Below are positions 8,193-18,288 of a stretch of 64,000 nt of DNA, piece by piece. Below the pieces are notes generated by a model. That model was not told where the DNA came from and ran no database searches. It saw only the letters and a list, made by a program, of their open reading frames with translations. The position numbers and the translations under genes are program-made. The stretch comes from Amycolatopsis granulosa (lineage in GTDB: Bacteria; Actinomycetota; Actinomycetes; Mycobacteriales; Pseudonocardiaceae): positions 4,216,001 to 4,280,000 of the forward strand of contig NZ_JAANOV010000001.1 of assembly GCF_011758745.1 (NCBI RefSeq), written 5' to 3'. Positions within the stretch are counted from its first letter, which is position 1. Every line of letters starts with the position of its first letter.

Positions 8193-9031
8193 TCGACGTC
8201 CTCGGTGCTGATCCAGCTGGCCAGCAACCCCAGCGCGCGCTCGGACTCCGAGCCCGGCTCCGCCGTGTAGGTGATCAGCGCCTGGTCGGGTTCGTCCGGC
8301 AGGCGGAACGTCTCGTACCGCAGGTGCAGCTCGCCGACCAGCGGGTTGTGGATGAGCTTGTGGCCGTGGGCCTTCTCCCGCACGTGGTGCCCGGCCCACA
8401 GCCGCCGGAACCGGTCGCTGCCCAGCGACAACTCACCGATCAGCTGGGGCAGCCGCGCATCGTCCGGGCACCGGCCAGCCTCGGCCCGCAGGTTCGCCAC
8501 CAGGTCCTGGCAGACCTGGTCGAACTCGGGGTGCAGGGCACGGGCCTCGTCCTCGTTGAGGAAGAACAGCTTGGCCATGTTGCGGTCCTCGGCCCGCACC
8601 GAACCGAAGTCGAAGGTGAGGATGCCGCCGAGGTCGTTCCAGGCCAGCACGTCCAGGTAGCGGCCGAAGACGAACGCGGGCACGGCCAACGCGTCCAGCA
8701 GCTGCTGCAGCGCCGGCCGCACCTGCTGGGCGGGGCACCAGCCCGGCCGTTTGTGCCGCGGGACGGCGAGGTTGTGCAGGTAGGTGCGTTCGTCCGGAGC
8801 CAGCCGCAACGCCCGGGCGAGCGCATCGAGCACCTCGTCCGACACGTTGCGCGCGCGCCCCTGTTCCAGCCGGGTCAGGTAGTCGACGCTGATCCCGGCC
8901 AGCTGGGCCAGCTCCTCGCGCCGCAGCCCGGGCACCCGCCGCCGGGTGACTCCCTCGGGCAGTCCCAGCTCGCGCGGATCCAGCGCCGCGCGCCGCGCCT
9001 TGAGGAATGCCCCGAGATCAGCTCCGTCCAT
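8159..9031 (-). CDS. Helix-turn-helix regulator with MmyB-type ligand domain
   Basis: 290 aa. The N-terminus is an XRE-type HTH (RRVPGLRREELAQLAGIS, DYLTRLEQGR). The rest matches the MmyB-like ligand-binding domain found after such HTHs in actinomycetes: NDLGGILTFDF, a central LRAEAGRCPDD region and the C-terminal YETFRLPDEPDQALITYTAEPGS region in shortened form (FRLPDEPDQ, TYTAEPGSES). Regulators of this type commonly sit next to the oxidoreductase they control. Here the divergent neighbour is an aldo/keto reductase, and paired direct repeats lie between them. The ligand is unknown. Confidence 0.88.
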   Translation of the reverse strand: MDGADLGAFLKARRAALDPRELGLPEGVTRRRVPGLRREELAQLAGISVDYLTRLEQGRARNVSDEVLDALARALRLAPDERTYLHNLAVPRHKRPGWCPAQQVRPALQQLLDALAVPAFVFGRYLDVLAWNDLGGILTFDFGSVRAEDRNMAKLFFLNEDEARALHPEFDQVCQDLVANLRAEAGRCPDDARLPQLIGELSLGSDRFRRLWAGHHVREKAHGHKLIHNPLVGELHLRYETFRLPDEPDQALITYTAEPGSESERALGLLASWISTEDVDQATLRRAAGG

Positions 9032-9059
9032 GCCACCCAGTATCCCAGGGTCGCAGCCC

Positions 9060-9100
9060 GTTGCCTGGTACTGCCGGACCCAGGCTGGACGTTGCCTGGT
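9060..9100. promoter_or_regulatory. Direct-repeat operator candidate (GTTGCCTGGT x2)
   Basis: GTTGCCTGGT occurs at 9060-9069 and again at 9091-9100, 31 bp apart, about three helical turns. A CCAGGC at 9080-9085 forms an inverted match with the first GCCTGG. This is the most ordered sequence in the 128 bp between the MmyB-type regulator and the aldo/keto reductase. Confidence 0.5.
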
Positions 9101-9159
9101 CCGCTCCTCCCGCCGGCGGCAACGTGGTCGGCACAGGCACTACGAGGGAGGAACCCGAC

Positions 9160-10179
9160 ATGCGACGACGGATTCTCGGCGGCACCGGCATCGAGGTCAG
9201 CGAGTACACACTGGGCGCGATGATGTTCGGCGCGTGGGGCAACCAGGATCACGACGAGTCGATCCGGATGATCCACACCGCGCTCGACGCCGGCATCAAC
9301 TTCGTCGACACCGCGGACATCTACTCCGACGGCGAGAGTGAGGTCATCGTCGGCAAGGCGCTGAAGGGGCGCCGCGACGACGTGGTCCTGGCGACCAAGG
9401 GGCACTTCGAAAGACTCGGCGGCAGCGGCAGCAACTCCCGCCGCTGGCTGACCAAGGCACTGGACGCCAGCCTGCGGCGCCTCGGCGTCGACCACGTGGA
9501 CCTGTACCAGGTCCACCGGCCCGACCACCTGACCGACATCGACGAGACCCTGTCCGCGCTCTCGGACTTCGTGCGCGCCGGCAAGGTGCGCGCGATCGGC
9601 TCGTCGGTGTTCCCGGCCGAGCAGATCGTGGAGGCGCAGTGGGTCGCCGAGCGGCGCGGGCACGTGCGGTTCCGCACCGAGCAGCCGCCGTACTCGATCC
9701 TCAACCGGGGCATCGAAGCGCACGTCCTGCCGACCGCCCAGCGTTACGGCATGGGCGTGCTGACCTGGGGACCGCTGGCGGCGGGCTGGCTGTCCGGCCG
9801 GTACTCGGCACCGTCCGATGTGGACCTGCAGGCGGGCCGGGTCGCCCTGCAGAACCACAAGTTCGACCCCGCCATGCCGGGGAACGCGGCGAAGCTGGCG
9901 GCGACGAACGAGCTGAAGAAGGTCGCCGCCGAGCTGGGCCGCCCGCTGACGCACCTGGCGCTGGCGTTCGTCCGCTCGCACCCGGCGGTCACCTCGGCGA
10001 TCATCGGGCCGCGCACGCCGGAGCAGCTCACCGACCTGCTGGCCGGTGCGGACCTGGTGCTCGGCGACGACGTCCTGGACCGGATCGACGAGATCGTCCC
10101 GCCGGGCGTCGACCTCAATGCGGCCGACCCCGACTACACGCCGCCCGCGCTCGCGGAGAAGTCCCTGCGCCGCCGCTGA
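9160..10179 (+). CDS. Aldo/keto reductase
   Basis: 339 aa from ATG 9160, preceded by GGGAGGAA at 9146-9153; the open frame upstream has no ribosome-binding site. The TIM-barrel family hallmarks are present: catalytic D50 and Y55 in NFVDTADIYSDGESE, K80 in LATKGHF, the HxxD of LYQVHRPD, and a C-terminal NADPH-binding region with AIIGPRTPEQL. It is a cytoplasmic NADPH-dependent reductase of carbonyl compounds. The substrate is unknown. Control by the divergent MmyB-type regulator is likely from the arrangement. Confidence 0.9.
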   Translation: MRRRILGGTGIEVSEYTLGAMMFGAWGNQDHDESIRMIHTALDAGINFVDTADIYSDGESEVIVGKALKGRRDDVVLATKGHFERLGGSGSNSRRWLTKALDASLRRLGVDHVDLYQVHRPDHLTDIDETLSALSDFVRAGKVRAIGSSVFPAEQIVEAQWVAERRGHVRFRTEQPPYSILNRGIEAHVLPTAQRYGMGVLTWGPLAAGWLSGRYSAPSDVDLQAGRVALQNHKFDPAMPGNAAKLAATNELKKVAAELGRPLTHLALAFVRSHPAVTSAIIGPRTPEQLTDLLAGADLVLGDDVLDRIDEIVPPGVDLNAADPDYTPPALAEKSLRRR

Positions 10180-10200
10180 CCACGGCGTGCTGACAACGGC

Positions 10201-10230
10201 GTGGAGGCCACCCGCTCGGGTGGCCTCCAC
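10201..10230. terminator. Bidirectional hairpin terminator between AKR and fumC
   Basis: A perfect inverted repeat (GTGGAGGCCACCCG and its complement, two bases between) fills the gap between the convergent AKR and fumC stops. No T-tract follows, as is common in actinomycetes. Confidence 0.8.
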
Positions 10231-10236
10231 GCCGGC

Positions 10237-11634
10237 TCACCTGCCGCCGCGCGCCATCCGGAGCACGTCGAGGGCCTCGTCGAGCTGGGCCTCGGTCAGC
10301 TTGCCCTGCTCGATGTAGCCGCGCTCGACCACGACCTCGCGGATCGTCTTCAGCTCCTTGAGCGCCTGCTTCGCGACCGCGGCGGCCTCTTCGTAACCGA
10401 TGTACTTGTTCAGCGGCGTCACGATCGACGGGGAGCCCTCGGCGTAGGCCCGGGTGCGCTCCCCGTTGACCGTGATCCCGGCGATCACCTTGTCGGCCAG
10501 CAGCCGGGACACCGCGGCCAGCAGGCGCGCCGACTCCAGCACGTTCCGGGCGATGACCGGCAGGTTCACGTTGAGCTGGAAGTTGCCCTGCGAACCGGCG
10601 TAGGCGACGGCCGCGTCGTTGCCGATGACCTGCGCGACGACCTGCAGCGTCGCCTCCGGGATCACCGGGTTGACCTTGCCCGGCATGATCGACGAGCCCG
10701 GCTGCAGGTCGGGCAGCTGCAGCTCGGCCAGACCGGTGCGCGGACCGGAACCCAGCCAGCGCAGGTCGTTGGCGATCTTGGCCAGCGACACCGCGACCGT
10801 CCGCAGGTGACCGGAGGTCTCGACCACGCTGTCCTGGCTGGCCTGCGCCTCGAAGTGGTTGCGCGCCTCGGTCAGCGGCAGCCCGGTGACCGTCGCCAGC
10901 TCCCCGGCGACGGCGGCGCCGAAGCCCTCCGGCGCGTTCAACCCGGACCCGACCGCGGTACCACCGATCGGCAGCTCGCCCAGCCGGCCCAGTCCGGACT
11001 CCAGCCGTTCGATGCCGAAGCGGACCTGCGCCGCCCACGCCCCGGCCTCCTGGCCCAGCGTGATCGGCACCGCGTCCATCAGGTGGGTGCGGCCGGACTT
11101 GACGATGTCCTGCCATTCCCCGGCGCGCCGCTCGATCGTCTCGGCGAGGTGCGTCAGCGCCGGGATGACCTCGGTGAGCACCGCCTCGGTCGCGGCGATG
11201 TGGATCGTCGTCGGGAACGTGTCGTTCGACGACTGCGAGGCGTTGACGTGGTCGTTCGGGTGCACGTCGATGCCCAGCGCGCGGCTCGCCAGGGTCGCGA
11301 TGACCTCGTTGGTGTTCATGTTCGACGAGGTGCCGGAGCCGGTCTGGAACACGTCGATGGGGAAGTGCGCGTCGTGCTTGCCCTCGGCGACCTCGTCGGC
11401 GGCCGCCGCGATCGCGGCCGCCAGGTCGTCGTCGAGCACCCCGAACCGCGCGTTGACCCGCGCCGCGGCGGCTTTGAGCAGGCCGAGCGCGCGGATCTGG
11501 GCGCGCTCGAGGCCCCGGCCGGAGATCGGGAAGTTCTCGACGGCGCGCTGGGTCTGGGCCCGGTACAGCGCGTCCGCGGGCACCCTCACCTCGCCCATCG
11601 TGTCGTGTTCGATCCGGTATTCCTGTTCAGCCAT
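10237..11634 (-). CDS. fumC: Class II fumarate hydratase
   Basis: 465 aa from ATG 11634 ([16 protein letters not shown]). It interconverts fumarate and L-malate in the TCA cycle. Visible family blocks are [16 protein letters not shown] near residue 100, [23 protein letters not shown] and the lyase signature [11 protein letters not shown]. The length is normal for iron-independent class II enzymes. M. tuberculosis also keeps fum and glpX close together. It is divergent from a ferredoxin-NADP reductase gene across 105 bp. Confidence 0.97.
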   Translation of the reverse strand: MAEQEYRIEHDTMGEVRVPADALYRAQTQRAVENFPISGRGLERAQIRALGLLKAAAARVNARFGVLDDDLAAAIAAAADEVAEGKHDAHFPIDVFQTGSGTSSNMNTNEVIATLASRALGIDVHPNDHVNASQSSNDTFPTTIHIAATEAVLTEVIPALTHLAETIERRAGEWQDIVKSGRTHLMDAVPITLGQEAGAWAAQVRFGIERLESGLGRLGELPIGGTAVGSGLNAPEGFGAAVAGELATVTGLPLTEARNHFEAQASQDSVVETSGHLRTVAVSLAKIANDLRWLGSGPRTGLAELQLPDLQPGSSIMPGKVNPVIPEATLQVVAQVIGNDAAVAYAGSQGNFQLNVNLPVIARNVLESARLLAAVSRLLADKVIAGITVNGERTRAYAEGSPSIVTPLNKYIGYEEAAAVAKQALKELKTIREVVVERGYIEQGKLTEAQLDEALDVLRMARGGR

Positions 11635-11739
11635 AACCCGAGTCTGGCCCTTCCGCCCGGTGCTCGCTTCGTGTGTTTGCGCACCCGGAATGGTTGAATC
11701 GGACGTGTCCTGGATCACTGCGAAAGGGTGGCCGCGCGG

Positions 11740-12714
11740 ATGGCTCTGTCAGTGGACGTGCTGATCGTGGGGGCGGGTCCGACGGGCCTGTTCGCCGCCT
11801 ACTACGCCGGGTTCCGCGGTCTGTCGACGGCGGTCGTGGACTCGCTGCCCGAGGCAGGCGGTCAGGTCACCGCGATGTACCCGGAGAAGCTGATCTACGA
11901 CGTCGGCGGGTTCCCCGCGGTGCGCGGCCGGGACCTGGTCAAGGGCCTGCTCGAACAGGCCGCGCCGTGGCACCCGCGGTACCTGCTGGGGCGCAAGGCC
12001 GAGGAGTTGCGCCGCGGCGCGGACGGGCTGGACGTGGTGCTCGACGGCGGTGAGGTGGTGCACGCGCGCGCGGTGCTGATCACCGCCGGGATCGGCGAGT
12101 TCACGCCCCGGCCGTTGCCCGCCGGGGACGGCTGGCTCGGCCGCGGCATGGTCCACTTCGTGCCCTCGCTGGACGCGCACGCCGGGCAGGACGTCGTGGT
12201 TGTCGGCGGCGGCGATTCGGCGTTCGACTGGGTGCTGGCGCTGCACCCGCTCGCGGCGAGCGTGACGCTCGTGCACCGCCGGTCGAAGTTCCGCGCGGCC
12301 GAGTCGATCGTCACCCAGGCCCGCGAACTGGGGACGCGGATCATCACCGACGCCGAGGTCACCGCGCTGCGCCCGGGGCCGGACGGCGCGCTCGCCGAGG
12401 TCGAGGTGCGGGTCAAGGACGCGGAGGCGCTGGCGCTGCCCGCGCAGGCGGTGGTGGCCGCGCTCGGGTTCACGGCCGATCTCGGGCCGCTGGAGAACTG
12501 GGGCCTGGACATCCACCAGCGGGCCATCCGCGTCGACTCGACAATGGCGACCGGGGTGGAGCGCGTGTTCGCCGCCGGTGACGTGGCGGCCTACCCCGGC
12601 AAGGTCAAGCTCATCGCGACCGGGTTCGGCGAGGCCGCGACCGCGGTGAACAACATCGCCGTCGCGCTCGACCCCGAGGCCCACCTGTTCCCCGGGCACT
12701 CCAGCAACCCGTGA
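11740..12714 (+). CDS. Thioredoxin-reductase-like ferredoxin--NADP+ reductase
   Basis: 324 aa from ATG 11740, about 11 nt after GAAAGGG; the GTG at 11728 is too close to that site. The FAD-binding motif [14 protein letters not shown] lies at residues 8-21 and the NADP-binding motif [13 protein letters not shown] near 155, with a C-terminal [25 protein letters not shown] region in shortened form ([12 protein letters not shown]). There is no redox-active CxxC between the motifs, which separates this family (YumC-type FNR) from true thioredoxin reductases. It transfers electrons between NADPH and ferredoxin or flavodoxin. Its stop abuts the convergent protease stop with no gap. Confidence 0.88.
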   Translation: MALSVDVLIVGAGPTGLFAAYYAGFRGLSTAVVDSLPEAGGQVTAMYPEKLIYDVGGFPAVRGRDLVKGLLEQAAPWHPRYLLGRKAEELRRGADGLDVVLDGGEVVHARAVLITAGIGEFTPRPLPAGDGWLGRGMVHFVPSLDAHAGQDVVVVGGGDSAFDWVLALHPLAASVTLVHRRSKFRAAESIVTQARELGTRIITDAEVTALRPGPDGALAEVEVRVKDAEALALPAQAVVAALGFTADLGPLENWGLDIHQRAIRVDSTMATGVERVFAAGDVAAYPGKVKLIATGFGEAATAVNNIAVALDPEAHLFPGHSSNP

Positions 12715-13590
12715 TCAGGCCGCCGGCGCCGTGGTCGTCGGCGGCGTGGTCGTCGGCACGGTGGTCGTCGGCGGCGCGGGGCTCGGGGCGGGAGCCGGGC
12801 TGGGTGCCGGCGCGGGTGCGGGTGCCGGGGCGGCCGGCGGGGGAGCGGTCTGCTCGGCGATCCACTGCGTGTACGCCACCGCCGAGGTGTAGATCGACGG
12901 CGCGGTCGTGCAGGTCGAGTCGTTGTTGCCGGAGCGGCTGGTCAGGCCGAGCAGCAGCCACCGGTCACCGGCGCGGAGCAGCTCCGGTCCGCCGGAATCG
13001 CCGTAGCACGCGCCGGACTTGCCGCCCGGGGAGTCCGTGCACAGTTCCGTCGCGGCGTCGATCGCCGCGCACCGCGTCTCCTCGACCAGTGTCGTGTCGA
13101 GCTGCTGCAGACCGGTCGGTGCGGCTCCGCACCCGGGAGCCGGGCAGGTCTGGCCCCAGCCGAGCAGCCGGACCGGCGTGCCGGCCGCGGCCGGCGTACC
13201 CAGCCCGACCGGCGCGGCCTGCACCGGGCTCGCCAGGTGGACCAGCGCGATGTCCCCGCCCGGGCCGTTCGGGTTGTAGTTCGGGTGCGCGACGATCCGG
13301 TCGGGGCGGCCGATCTCGCCGCCCTGCGTGCGATCGTTGCTGCCGACGCGGGCCGTGAACGCGTTCACCGTCTGGTCGTGCACGCAGTGCGCGGCGGTCA
13401 GCAGCCACTGCGGCGCGATCAGCGACGCCCCGCAGAAATGCCGGCCCGCGGTCGTTTGCAGCGACGCCACGAACGGGTAGGACTGGTCCGCGGACACGCC
13501 GCCGACCAGGTCCGGCCGGGCCGCCGCCGGCTGTCCGAGCACGCCCAGGGCGAGCAGGCAGGCGGCGGCGGCCAGCAGGAGTCGTCTCAC
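12715..13590 (-). CDS. Secreted trypsin-like serine protease with Pro/Thr tail
   Basis: 291 aa from GTG 13590. A Sec signal peptide ([19 protein letters not shown], cleavage near A24) is followed by a chymotrypsin-fold protease with the full triad: H68 in LTAAHC, D113 in GGDIALVHL and S199 in GDSGGP. Six or more Cys can form the usual disulphides. Residues 249-291 are an AP-repeat and PTTT-repeat tail, typical of O-mannosylated or wall-associated extracytoplasmic segments; no binding module follows. The start overlaps the glpX stop by 4 bp (GTGA), so it is translationally coupled to a cytoplasmic enzyme with no evident link. Confidence 0.88.
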   Translation of the reverse strand: MRRLLLAAAACLLALGVLGQPAAARPDLVGGVSADQSYPFVASLQTTAGRHFCGASLIAPQWLLTAAHCVHDQTVNAFTARVGSNDRTQGGEIGRPDRIVAHPNYNPNGPGGDIALVHLASPVQAAPVGLGTPAAAGTPVRLLGWGQTCPAPGCGAAPTGLQQLDTTLVEETRCAAIDAATELCTDSPGGKSGACYGDSGGPELLRAGDRWLLLGLTSRSGNNDSTCTTAPSIYTSAVAYTQWIAEQTAPPPAAPAPAPAPAPSPAPAPSPAPPTTTVPTTTPPTTTAPAA

Positions 13591-14657
13591 GGCAGCGGGG
13601 GCACCACGTCGTCGTCGGGGGAGCCGGTCAGCACGCCGTCGAAGTCCACCGACGAGTAGGCGCGCAGCTTGGTCAGGCGGTGGTAGCCGTCGATCATCCG
13701 CACCGTGCCCGACTTGGACCGCATCACGATCGACTGGGTCGTCGCGCCGCCGGCGCGGTAGTGCACGCCGCGCAGCAGGTCGCCGTCGGTGACGCCGGTC
13801 GCGCAGAAGAACACGTTGTCGCCGCGCACGAGGTCGTCGGTGGTGAGCACGCGGTCGAGGTCGTGGCCGGCCCCGATCGCCTTCTCGCGCTCGGCGTCGT
13901 CCTTCGGCCACAGCCGGCCCTGCAGCTCCCCGCCCAGGCACTTCATCGCGCAGGCGGTGATGATGCCCTCGGGCGTGCCGCCGATGCCGAGCAGCATGTC
14001 CACGCCGGTGGTCGGGCGGGCCGCGGCGATCGCGCCGGCGACGTCACCGTCGGAGATGAAGCGGATCCGGGCGCCCGCCTCGCGGACCTCCTGGACCAGC
14101 TTCTCGTGCCGCGGCCGGTCCAGGATGCACACCGTCACGTCGGACACGTCGCTGTGCTTGGCCTTCGCGACCCGGCGGATGTTCTCCGCGACCGGCGCGG
14201 ACAGGTCCACCACGCCCGCGGCCTCCGGCCCGACGGCCAGCTTCTCCATGTAGAAGACCGCCGACGGGTCGAACATCGCGCCGCGCTCGGCGACCGCGAG
14301 CACCGCCAGGGCGTTCGGCATGCCCTTCGCCATCAGGGTGGTGCCGTCGATCGGGTCCACGGCGACGTCGCAGGCCGGGCCGTCCCCGTTGCCCACCTCC
14401 TCGCCGTTGTAGAGCATCGGGGCTTCGTCCTTCTCGCCCTCACCGATGACGACGACACCGCGCATCGAGACGGTCGAGATCAGCTGGCGCATCGCGTCGA
14501 CGGCCGCACCGTCGCCGGCGTTCTTGTCACCCTTGCCGACCCACCGTCCCGCCGCCATCGCGGCGGCTTCGGTGACGCGCACCAGTTCCATCGCGAGGTT
14601 GCGATCCGGCGCTTCCCGGCGTCTGGTCGTGCTCGGGGAATGGGTGCCGCTGGTCAT
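13587..14657 (-). CDS. glpX: Class II fructose-1,6-bisphosphatase GlpX
   Basis: 356 aa. It hydrolyses fructose-1,6-bisphosphate to fructose-6-phosphate in gluconeogenesis and is the usual essential FBPase of mycobacteria and relatives. Recognisable blocks are [30 protein letters not shown], the metal-binding [29 protein letters not shown] and [10 protein letters not shown]. The ATG at 14657 has GGAGGG upstream. It lies 85 bp after the xseA-xseB operon on the same strand. Confidence 0.96.
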   Translation of the reverse strand: MTSGTHSPSTTRRREAPDRNLAMELVRVTEAAAMAAGRWVGKGDKNAGDGAAVDAMRQLISTVSMRGVVVIGEGEKDEAPMLYNGEEVGNGDGPACDVAVDPIDGTTLMAKGMPNALAVLAVAERGAMFDPSAVFYMEKLAVGPEAAGVVDLSAPVAENIRRVAKAKHSDVSDVTVCILDRPRHEKLVQEVREAGARIRFISDGDVAGAIAAARPTTGVDMLLGIGGTPEGIITACAMKCLGGELQGRLWPKDDAEREKAIGAGHDLDRVLTTDDLVRGDNVFFCATGVTDGDLLRGVHYRAGGATTQSIVMRSKSGTVRMIDGYHRLTKLRAYSSVDFDGVLTGSPDDDVVPPLP

Positions 14658-14742
14658 TGCTGCCCTCCACGGTCGTGCTGGCGCGGGTAACGATTCTCGC
14701 AGACTCGCGCGGGCTCGCAGGGCAGCGGCGTGATGGTGAATG

Positions 14743-14958
14743 TCACCCCTCGTCGCCGGTCGAGTCCTCCACGGACTTCAGGGCGTCCTCGATCCGGTGA
14801 CGAGCGCCTTCCAGGTGCCGCTCGCAGAGCTTCGCGAGGTGTTCGCCCTTCTCCCACAGCGCCAGCGACTGCTCCAGGGAAAGGCCGCCCGCCTCCAGCT
14901 CGCGGACGACCTCGATGAGCTGGTCGCGGGCCTGTTCATAGCCGAGTTCTTCGGTCAC
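14743..14958 (-). CDS. xseB: Exodeoxyribonuclease VII small subunit
   Basis: 71 aa from GTG 14958 ([14 protein letters not shown]), chosen for the GAGGAG site nine bases upstream. The family pattern is clear: [40 protein letters not shown] in shortened form ([14 protein letters not shown]). Several copies wrap around one XseA to make exonuclease VII, which degrades single-stranded DNA from both ends. Its start overlaps the stop of the small gene upstream by 4 bp. Confidence 0.95.
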   Translation of the reverse strand: MTEELGYEQARDQLIEVVRELEAGGLSLEQSLALWEKGEHLAKLCERHLEGARHRIEDALKSVEDSTGDEG

Positions 14959-15353
14959 CGGGTTGTGCTCCTCGCGGGTCGACGAGCGCACACTACCGCG
15001 CTCGCCATCGCGTGGTCGTACCCGGCGAAGGCGGTCGCGAACTCCTGACCGTCACCTTCGGTGATCGCCAGTTCGATGTCGCTCTGCGCGTGGGCGACCC
15101 GCCTGCGGTGCGGCGCGCCATCGTTGAACCACCACTTCGTGCCCACATACGCCGAGGTCGCCTCGGACAGCTGCCGCAGGCGGACGTCCAGGTCCCAGCG
15201 ACCGGGCACGGCGCACCCGGCCAGCAGCGACACCCAGCAGGCGCCGGCCGCGGCCTCGGCGGCACCGGCCCGGTCGAGGACGGTGCGGGCACCGGCGCGC
15301 GCCGCGGCGTCGGTGGTGAGCGGGAGGAACGTCGCTCGGGCGGAACGCAGCAC
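14955..15353 (-). CDS. Uncharacterised protein encoded between xseA and xseB
   Basis: 132 aa from GTG 15353. It begins three bases after the xseA stop, with GGGGAGTAGGAA as a ribosome-binding region, and its stop overlaps the xseB start (GTGA). This tight packing inside the exonuclease VII operon makes it a real gene. The N-terminal third is Ala-rich and hydrophobic ([16 protein letters not shown]). The C-terminal half holds a distinctive [20 protein letters not shown] segment and an acidic patch. I recognise no domain. A role with exonuclease VII is only suggested by position; M. tuberculosis has no such insert as far as I recall. Confidence 0.72.
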   Translation of the reverse strand: MLRSARATFLPLTTDAAARAGARTVLDRAGAAEAAAGACWVSLLAGCAVPGRWDLDVRLRQLSEATSAYVGTKWWFNDGAPHRRRVAHAQSDIELAITEGDGQEFATAFAGYDHAMASAVVCARRPARSTTR

Positions 15354-15356
15354 TTC

Positions 15357-16595
15357 CTACTCCCCGGGTTCAGTCGAGTGCGCGACCGCGTGCACCGATC
15401 CGTCGACAACGCGCACGCGCAGCGGGGTTCCCTCCACCACTTCGGAGATGTGCCGGAGCACCTGGAGGTTGCCCGCCTCGTCGCGGTACTGCACGACGGC
15501 GTACCCGCGCTCGAGGGTCGCCGCCGGGCCGAGCGCGGCCAGTTTGCCGCGGGCGCCGGCGATGGCGGCCTGTTCGTGCGAGACGAGGTTGAGCATCGCG
15601 CGCCGGCCGCGTTCCCGGTGCAGCTCGATCTCGTCGGCCCGGCGGTCGACCGGGCCCAGCGGATCGGCCAGGACGGGGCGGCTGCGCAGCTGGTCGAGCA
15701 GGCGGCACTGGGTGTCCACCCACCCGTGCAGGGCGCGCCGGGCCCGGTCCCGCAGCTGCCGCACCCGCTCGGTCTCCTCCTTGACGTCCGGCACCACGCG
15801 CTTGCCCGCGTCGGTCGGGGTGGAGCAGCGCACATCGGCGACGTGGTCCAGCAGCGGCGTGTCCGGCTCGTGCCCGATCGCGCTGACCACGGGCGTGCGT
15901 GCCGCCGCGACCGCGCGGCACAGGGTCTCGTCGGAGAACGGGAGCAGGTCCTCCACGCTGCCGCCGCCGCGCGCGATGACGATGACCTCGACGGACGGGT
16001 CGGCGTCCAGCATGTGCAGCGCCTTGACGATCTGTGGCACGGCCTGCACACCCTGCACCGCGGTGTTGACCACCTGGAACGGCGCGGCCGGCCAGCGGGC
16101 GTGGGCGTTGACCAGCACGTCCCGCTCGGCGGCCGACGCGCGGCCGGTGATCAGGCCGATGCCCTTGGGCAGGAACGGCAGGCGGCGCTTGCGTTCCGCG
16201 GCGAACAGGCCCTCGGCGGCGAGCAGGCGGCGCAGCCGTTCGATGCGGGCGAGCAGCTCACCGATGCCGACCGCGCGGATCTCGCTCGCCCGCAGCGAGA
16301 TCGTGCCGCGACCCAGGTAGAACGTCGGTTTGGCGAAGACGACCACGCTCGCGCCGTCCCGCAGCGGCGGTTCGATGCCGCGCAGCAGGCCGGTCGGGCA
16401 GGTGACGGTCATGGACACGTCGGCGGCCGGGTCGCGCAGGGTGAGGAACGCGGTCTGCGTGCCGGGCCGGGCGTTGACCTGGGTGACCTGGCCCTCGACC
16501 CACACCGAGCCGAGCCGGTTGATCCACTCGGCGATCTTGCGGGCGACGGTGCGGACCGGCCACGGGTTCTCCGCGCTGGTGGGTTCGGCGCTCAC
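15357..16595 (-). CDS. xseA: Exodeoxyribonuclease VII large subunit
   Basis: 412 aa from a GTG that overlaps the upstream stop (GTGA). An N-terminal OB fold ([32 protein letters not shown]) is followed by the catalytic region with [41 protein letters not shown] and [18 protein letters not shown] in shortened form ([26 protein letters not shown]). A helical C-terminal part follows with LERGYAVV. It is the catalytic subunit for ssDNA degradation and lesion tolerance. The operon order LDAP-xseA-orf-xseB matches M. tuberculosis Rv1109c-Rv1107c except for the extra gene. Confidence 0.96.
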   Translation of the reverse strand: MSAEPTSAENPWPVRTVARKIAEWINRLGSVWVEGQVTQVNARPGTQTAFLTLRDPAADVSMTVTCPTGLLRGIEPPLRDGASVVVFAKPTFYLGRGTISLRASEIRAVGIGELLARIERLRRLLAAEGLFAAERKRRLPFLPKGIGLITGRASAAERDVLVNAHARWPAAPFQVVNTAVQGVQAVPQIVKALHMLDADPSVEVIVIARGGGSVEDLLPFSDETLCRAVAAARTPVVSAIGHEPDTPLLDHVADVRCSTPTDAGKRVVPDVKEETERVRQLRDRARRALHGWVDTQCRLLDQLRSRPVLADPLGPVDRRADEIELHRERGRRAMLNLVSHEQAAIAGARGKLAALGPAATLERGYAVVQYRDEAGNLQVLRHISEVVEGTPLRVRVVDGSVHAVAHSTEPGE

Positions 16596-17197
16596 TCCGC
16601 GTCGGCGTCCCCGGTGGCGTTGGCGCGCTGCACGTTGGTGATGCGCCGGGCCAGCATGCCCACGAACTGCGCGCGGTTGGCGTGGGCGCGCTCGTAGGCC
16701 AGCAGTTCCTCGAGCTCGTCCAGGGAGAAGCGGCGCAGCCGGGCGCGCAGCTGGGGCAGCGTGAGCTCGTCGTAGTTGTCCAGGCCGAGCGGGCCGTCGC
16801 CGGTGCCGGCCGGGCTGTCGAACTCGCCCTCGGCGTGCTCCTCACCCAGGGCGCGTTCCTCCTGCTCCCAGGGGCTGTCGGCGACATCGGCGAGGACGGC
16901 GTCCGGGCGGTGGCCGTTGCCGAGCGGTTCCTCGGCCGGCGACTGGTCCGTGGTCAGGTCCTCGTCGAAGGTGGCCCAGCTGGGCGCCTCCTCGACCGGA
17001 CGGAGTGACGAGAGGGCGTCGTCACCGCGGATGGCGAGCTCGGTGATCTGCTGCTGCATGCGCATGGAGAACTGGAGCACGCCGGAGATCACCGTGACGG
17101 GCAGGCCGAGCAGCGTCTTCGGCAGGTCACGGGCACGCTCGGCGGCGGTCACGGCGAGGCCTGCGGCGACGCGGAGGGGAAGCGGGAACGGCTTCAT
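16592..17197 (-). CDS. Lipid droplet-associated protein-like (Rv1109c family)
   Basis: 201 aa from ATG 17197 ([20 protein letters not shown]). The N-terminus is an amphipathic or hydrophobic stretch ([20 protein letters not shown]), the middle is acidic and disordered, and the C-terminus ([26 protein letters not shown] in shortened form: [21 protein letters not shown]) resembles a small helical motif seen in envelope-associated actinobacterial proteins. Position between xseA and ispH equals Rv1109c, whose family is annotated as lipid droplet-associated. Molecular function is unproven. Confidence 0.7.
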   Translation of the reverse strand: MKPFPLPLRVAAGLAVTAAERARDLPKTLLGLPVTVISGVLQFSMRMQQQITELAIRGDDALSSLRPVEEAPSWATFDEDLTTDQSPAEEPLGNGHRPDAVLADVADSPWEQEERALGEEHAEGEFDSPAGTGDGPLGLDNYDELTLPQLRARLRRFSLDELEELLAYERAHANRAQFVGMLARRITNVQRANATGDADAE

Positions 17198-17321
17198 GGG
17201 TACAGCGTGCCGCACCTGGGCCGGTCAGCCCAACCGGCGCGGCGGGCAGAGGTGACCGGACGCACAGATTCCGGGTGGGAAGCTGGCCGGTGGGGGCACG
17301 GGCGGGGCGGGCGGCGGCCCG

Positions 17322-17327
17322 TACCCT
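17322..17327 (+). promoter_or_regulatory. -10 box of leaderless ispH
   Basis: TACCCT fits the actinobacterial TANNNT -10 consensus and ends 8 nt before the ATG at 17335. The GGAGG next to the ATG is only 1-2 nt away, too close to work as a ribosome-binding site. Confidence 0.6.
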
Positions 17328-17334
17328 TGGAGGT

Positions 17335-18288
17335 ATGACTGCTGTCTCCGAGCCCGTCAAGCGTGTGCTGCTGGCCAAGCCGCGCGGCTACTGCGCCGGT
17401 GTCGACCGGGCCGTGGTCGCCGTGGAGAAGGCGCTCGAGTTGTACGGGCCGCCGGTGTACGTGCGCAAGGAGATCGTGCACAACCGCCACGTGGTGGAAT
17501 CGCTGCGTGCGCGGGGGGTCGTCTTCGTGGACGACACGTCCGAGGTGCCCGAGGGTGAGCTCGTGGTGTTCTCCGCGCACGGCGTGTCCCCGGCCGTGCG
17601 CGCCGAGGCGGAGGAGCGCAACCTGCGCACCATCGACGCGACGTGCCCCCTGGTGACCAAGGTGCACAAGGAGGTCAACCGGTTCGCCGGCCAGGACTAC
17701 GACATCCTGCTCATCGGGCACGAGGGGCACGAGGAGGTCGAGGGCACCGCGGGCGAGGCGCCCACGCACGTGCAGCTGGTGGACACGGCCGAGGACGCGG
17801 CGAAGGTCGAGGTGCGTGACCCGTCGAAGGTCGTGTGGCTGTCGCAGACCACGTTGAGCGTGGACGAGACGATGGAGCGCGTCGACCAGCTCAAGGGCCG
17901 CTTCCCCAACCTGATGGACCCGCCCAGCGACGACATCTGCTACGCCACGTCGAATCGGCAGACGGCCGTGAAGGCGATGGCCCCGGAGTGCGACCTGGTG
18001 CTGGTGGTGGGCTCGACGAACTCGTCGAACTCGCAGCGCCTGGTCGAGGTGGCCAAGCAGGCCGGCGCGAAGGACGCGCACCTGATCGACTTCGCCCACG
18101 AGGTGGATGAGTCGTGGCTGGCGGACGTGACGACGGTCGGTGTCACGAGTGGCGCCTCGGTGCCCGACGTGCTGGTGATGGACCTGCTGAGCTGGCTGGC
18201 GGACCGCGGCTGGGGCGAGGTCGAGGAGGTCACCACCGCCAACGAGAAGATCGCCTTCGCCCTGCCCCGGGAACTGCGCCGCGCCTGA
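17335..18288 (+). CDS. ispH: 4-hydroxy-3-methylbut-2-enyl diphosphate reductase
   Basis: 317 aa. It makes IPP and DMAPP in the last step of the MEP isoprenoid pathway. The three cluster-binding cysteines are present: C20 ([13 protein letters not shown]), C104 ([11 protein letters not shown]) and C202 ([14 protein letters not shown]), as are HNRHVV, HGV and SSNSQRL. It carries the [4Fe-4S] cluster in the cytoplasm. The ATG at 17335 gives the usual N-terminus and is probably a leaderless start. Divergent LDAP and neighbouring xse genes match M. tuberculosis lytB2. Confidence 0.97.
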   Translation: MTAVSEPVKRVLLAKPRGYCAGVDRAVVAVEKALELYGPPVYVRKEIVHNRHVVESLRARGVVFVDDTSEVPEGELVVFSAHGVSPAVRAEAEERNLRTIDATCPLVTKVHKEVNRFAGQDYDILLIGHEGHEEVEGTAGEAPTHVQLVDTAEDAAKVEVRDPSKVVWLSQTTLSVDETMERVDQLKGRFPNLMDPPSDDICYATSNRQTAVKAMAPECDLVLVVGSTNSSNSQRLVEVAKQAGAKDAHLIDFAHEVDESWLADVTTVGVTSGASVPDVLVMDLLSWLADRGWGEVEEVTTANEKIAFALPRELRRA

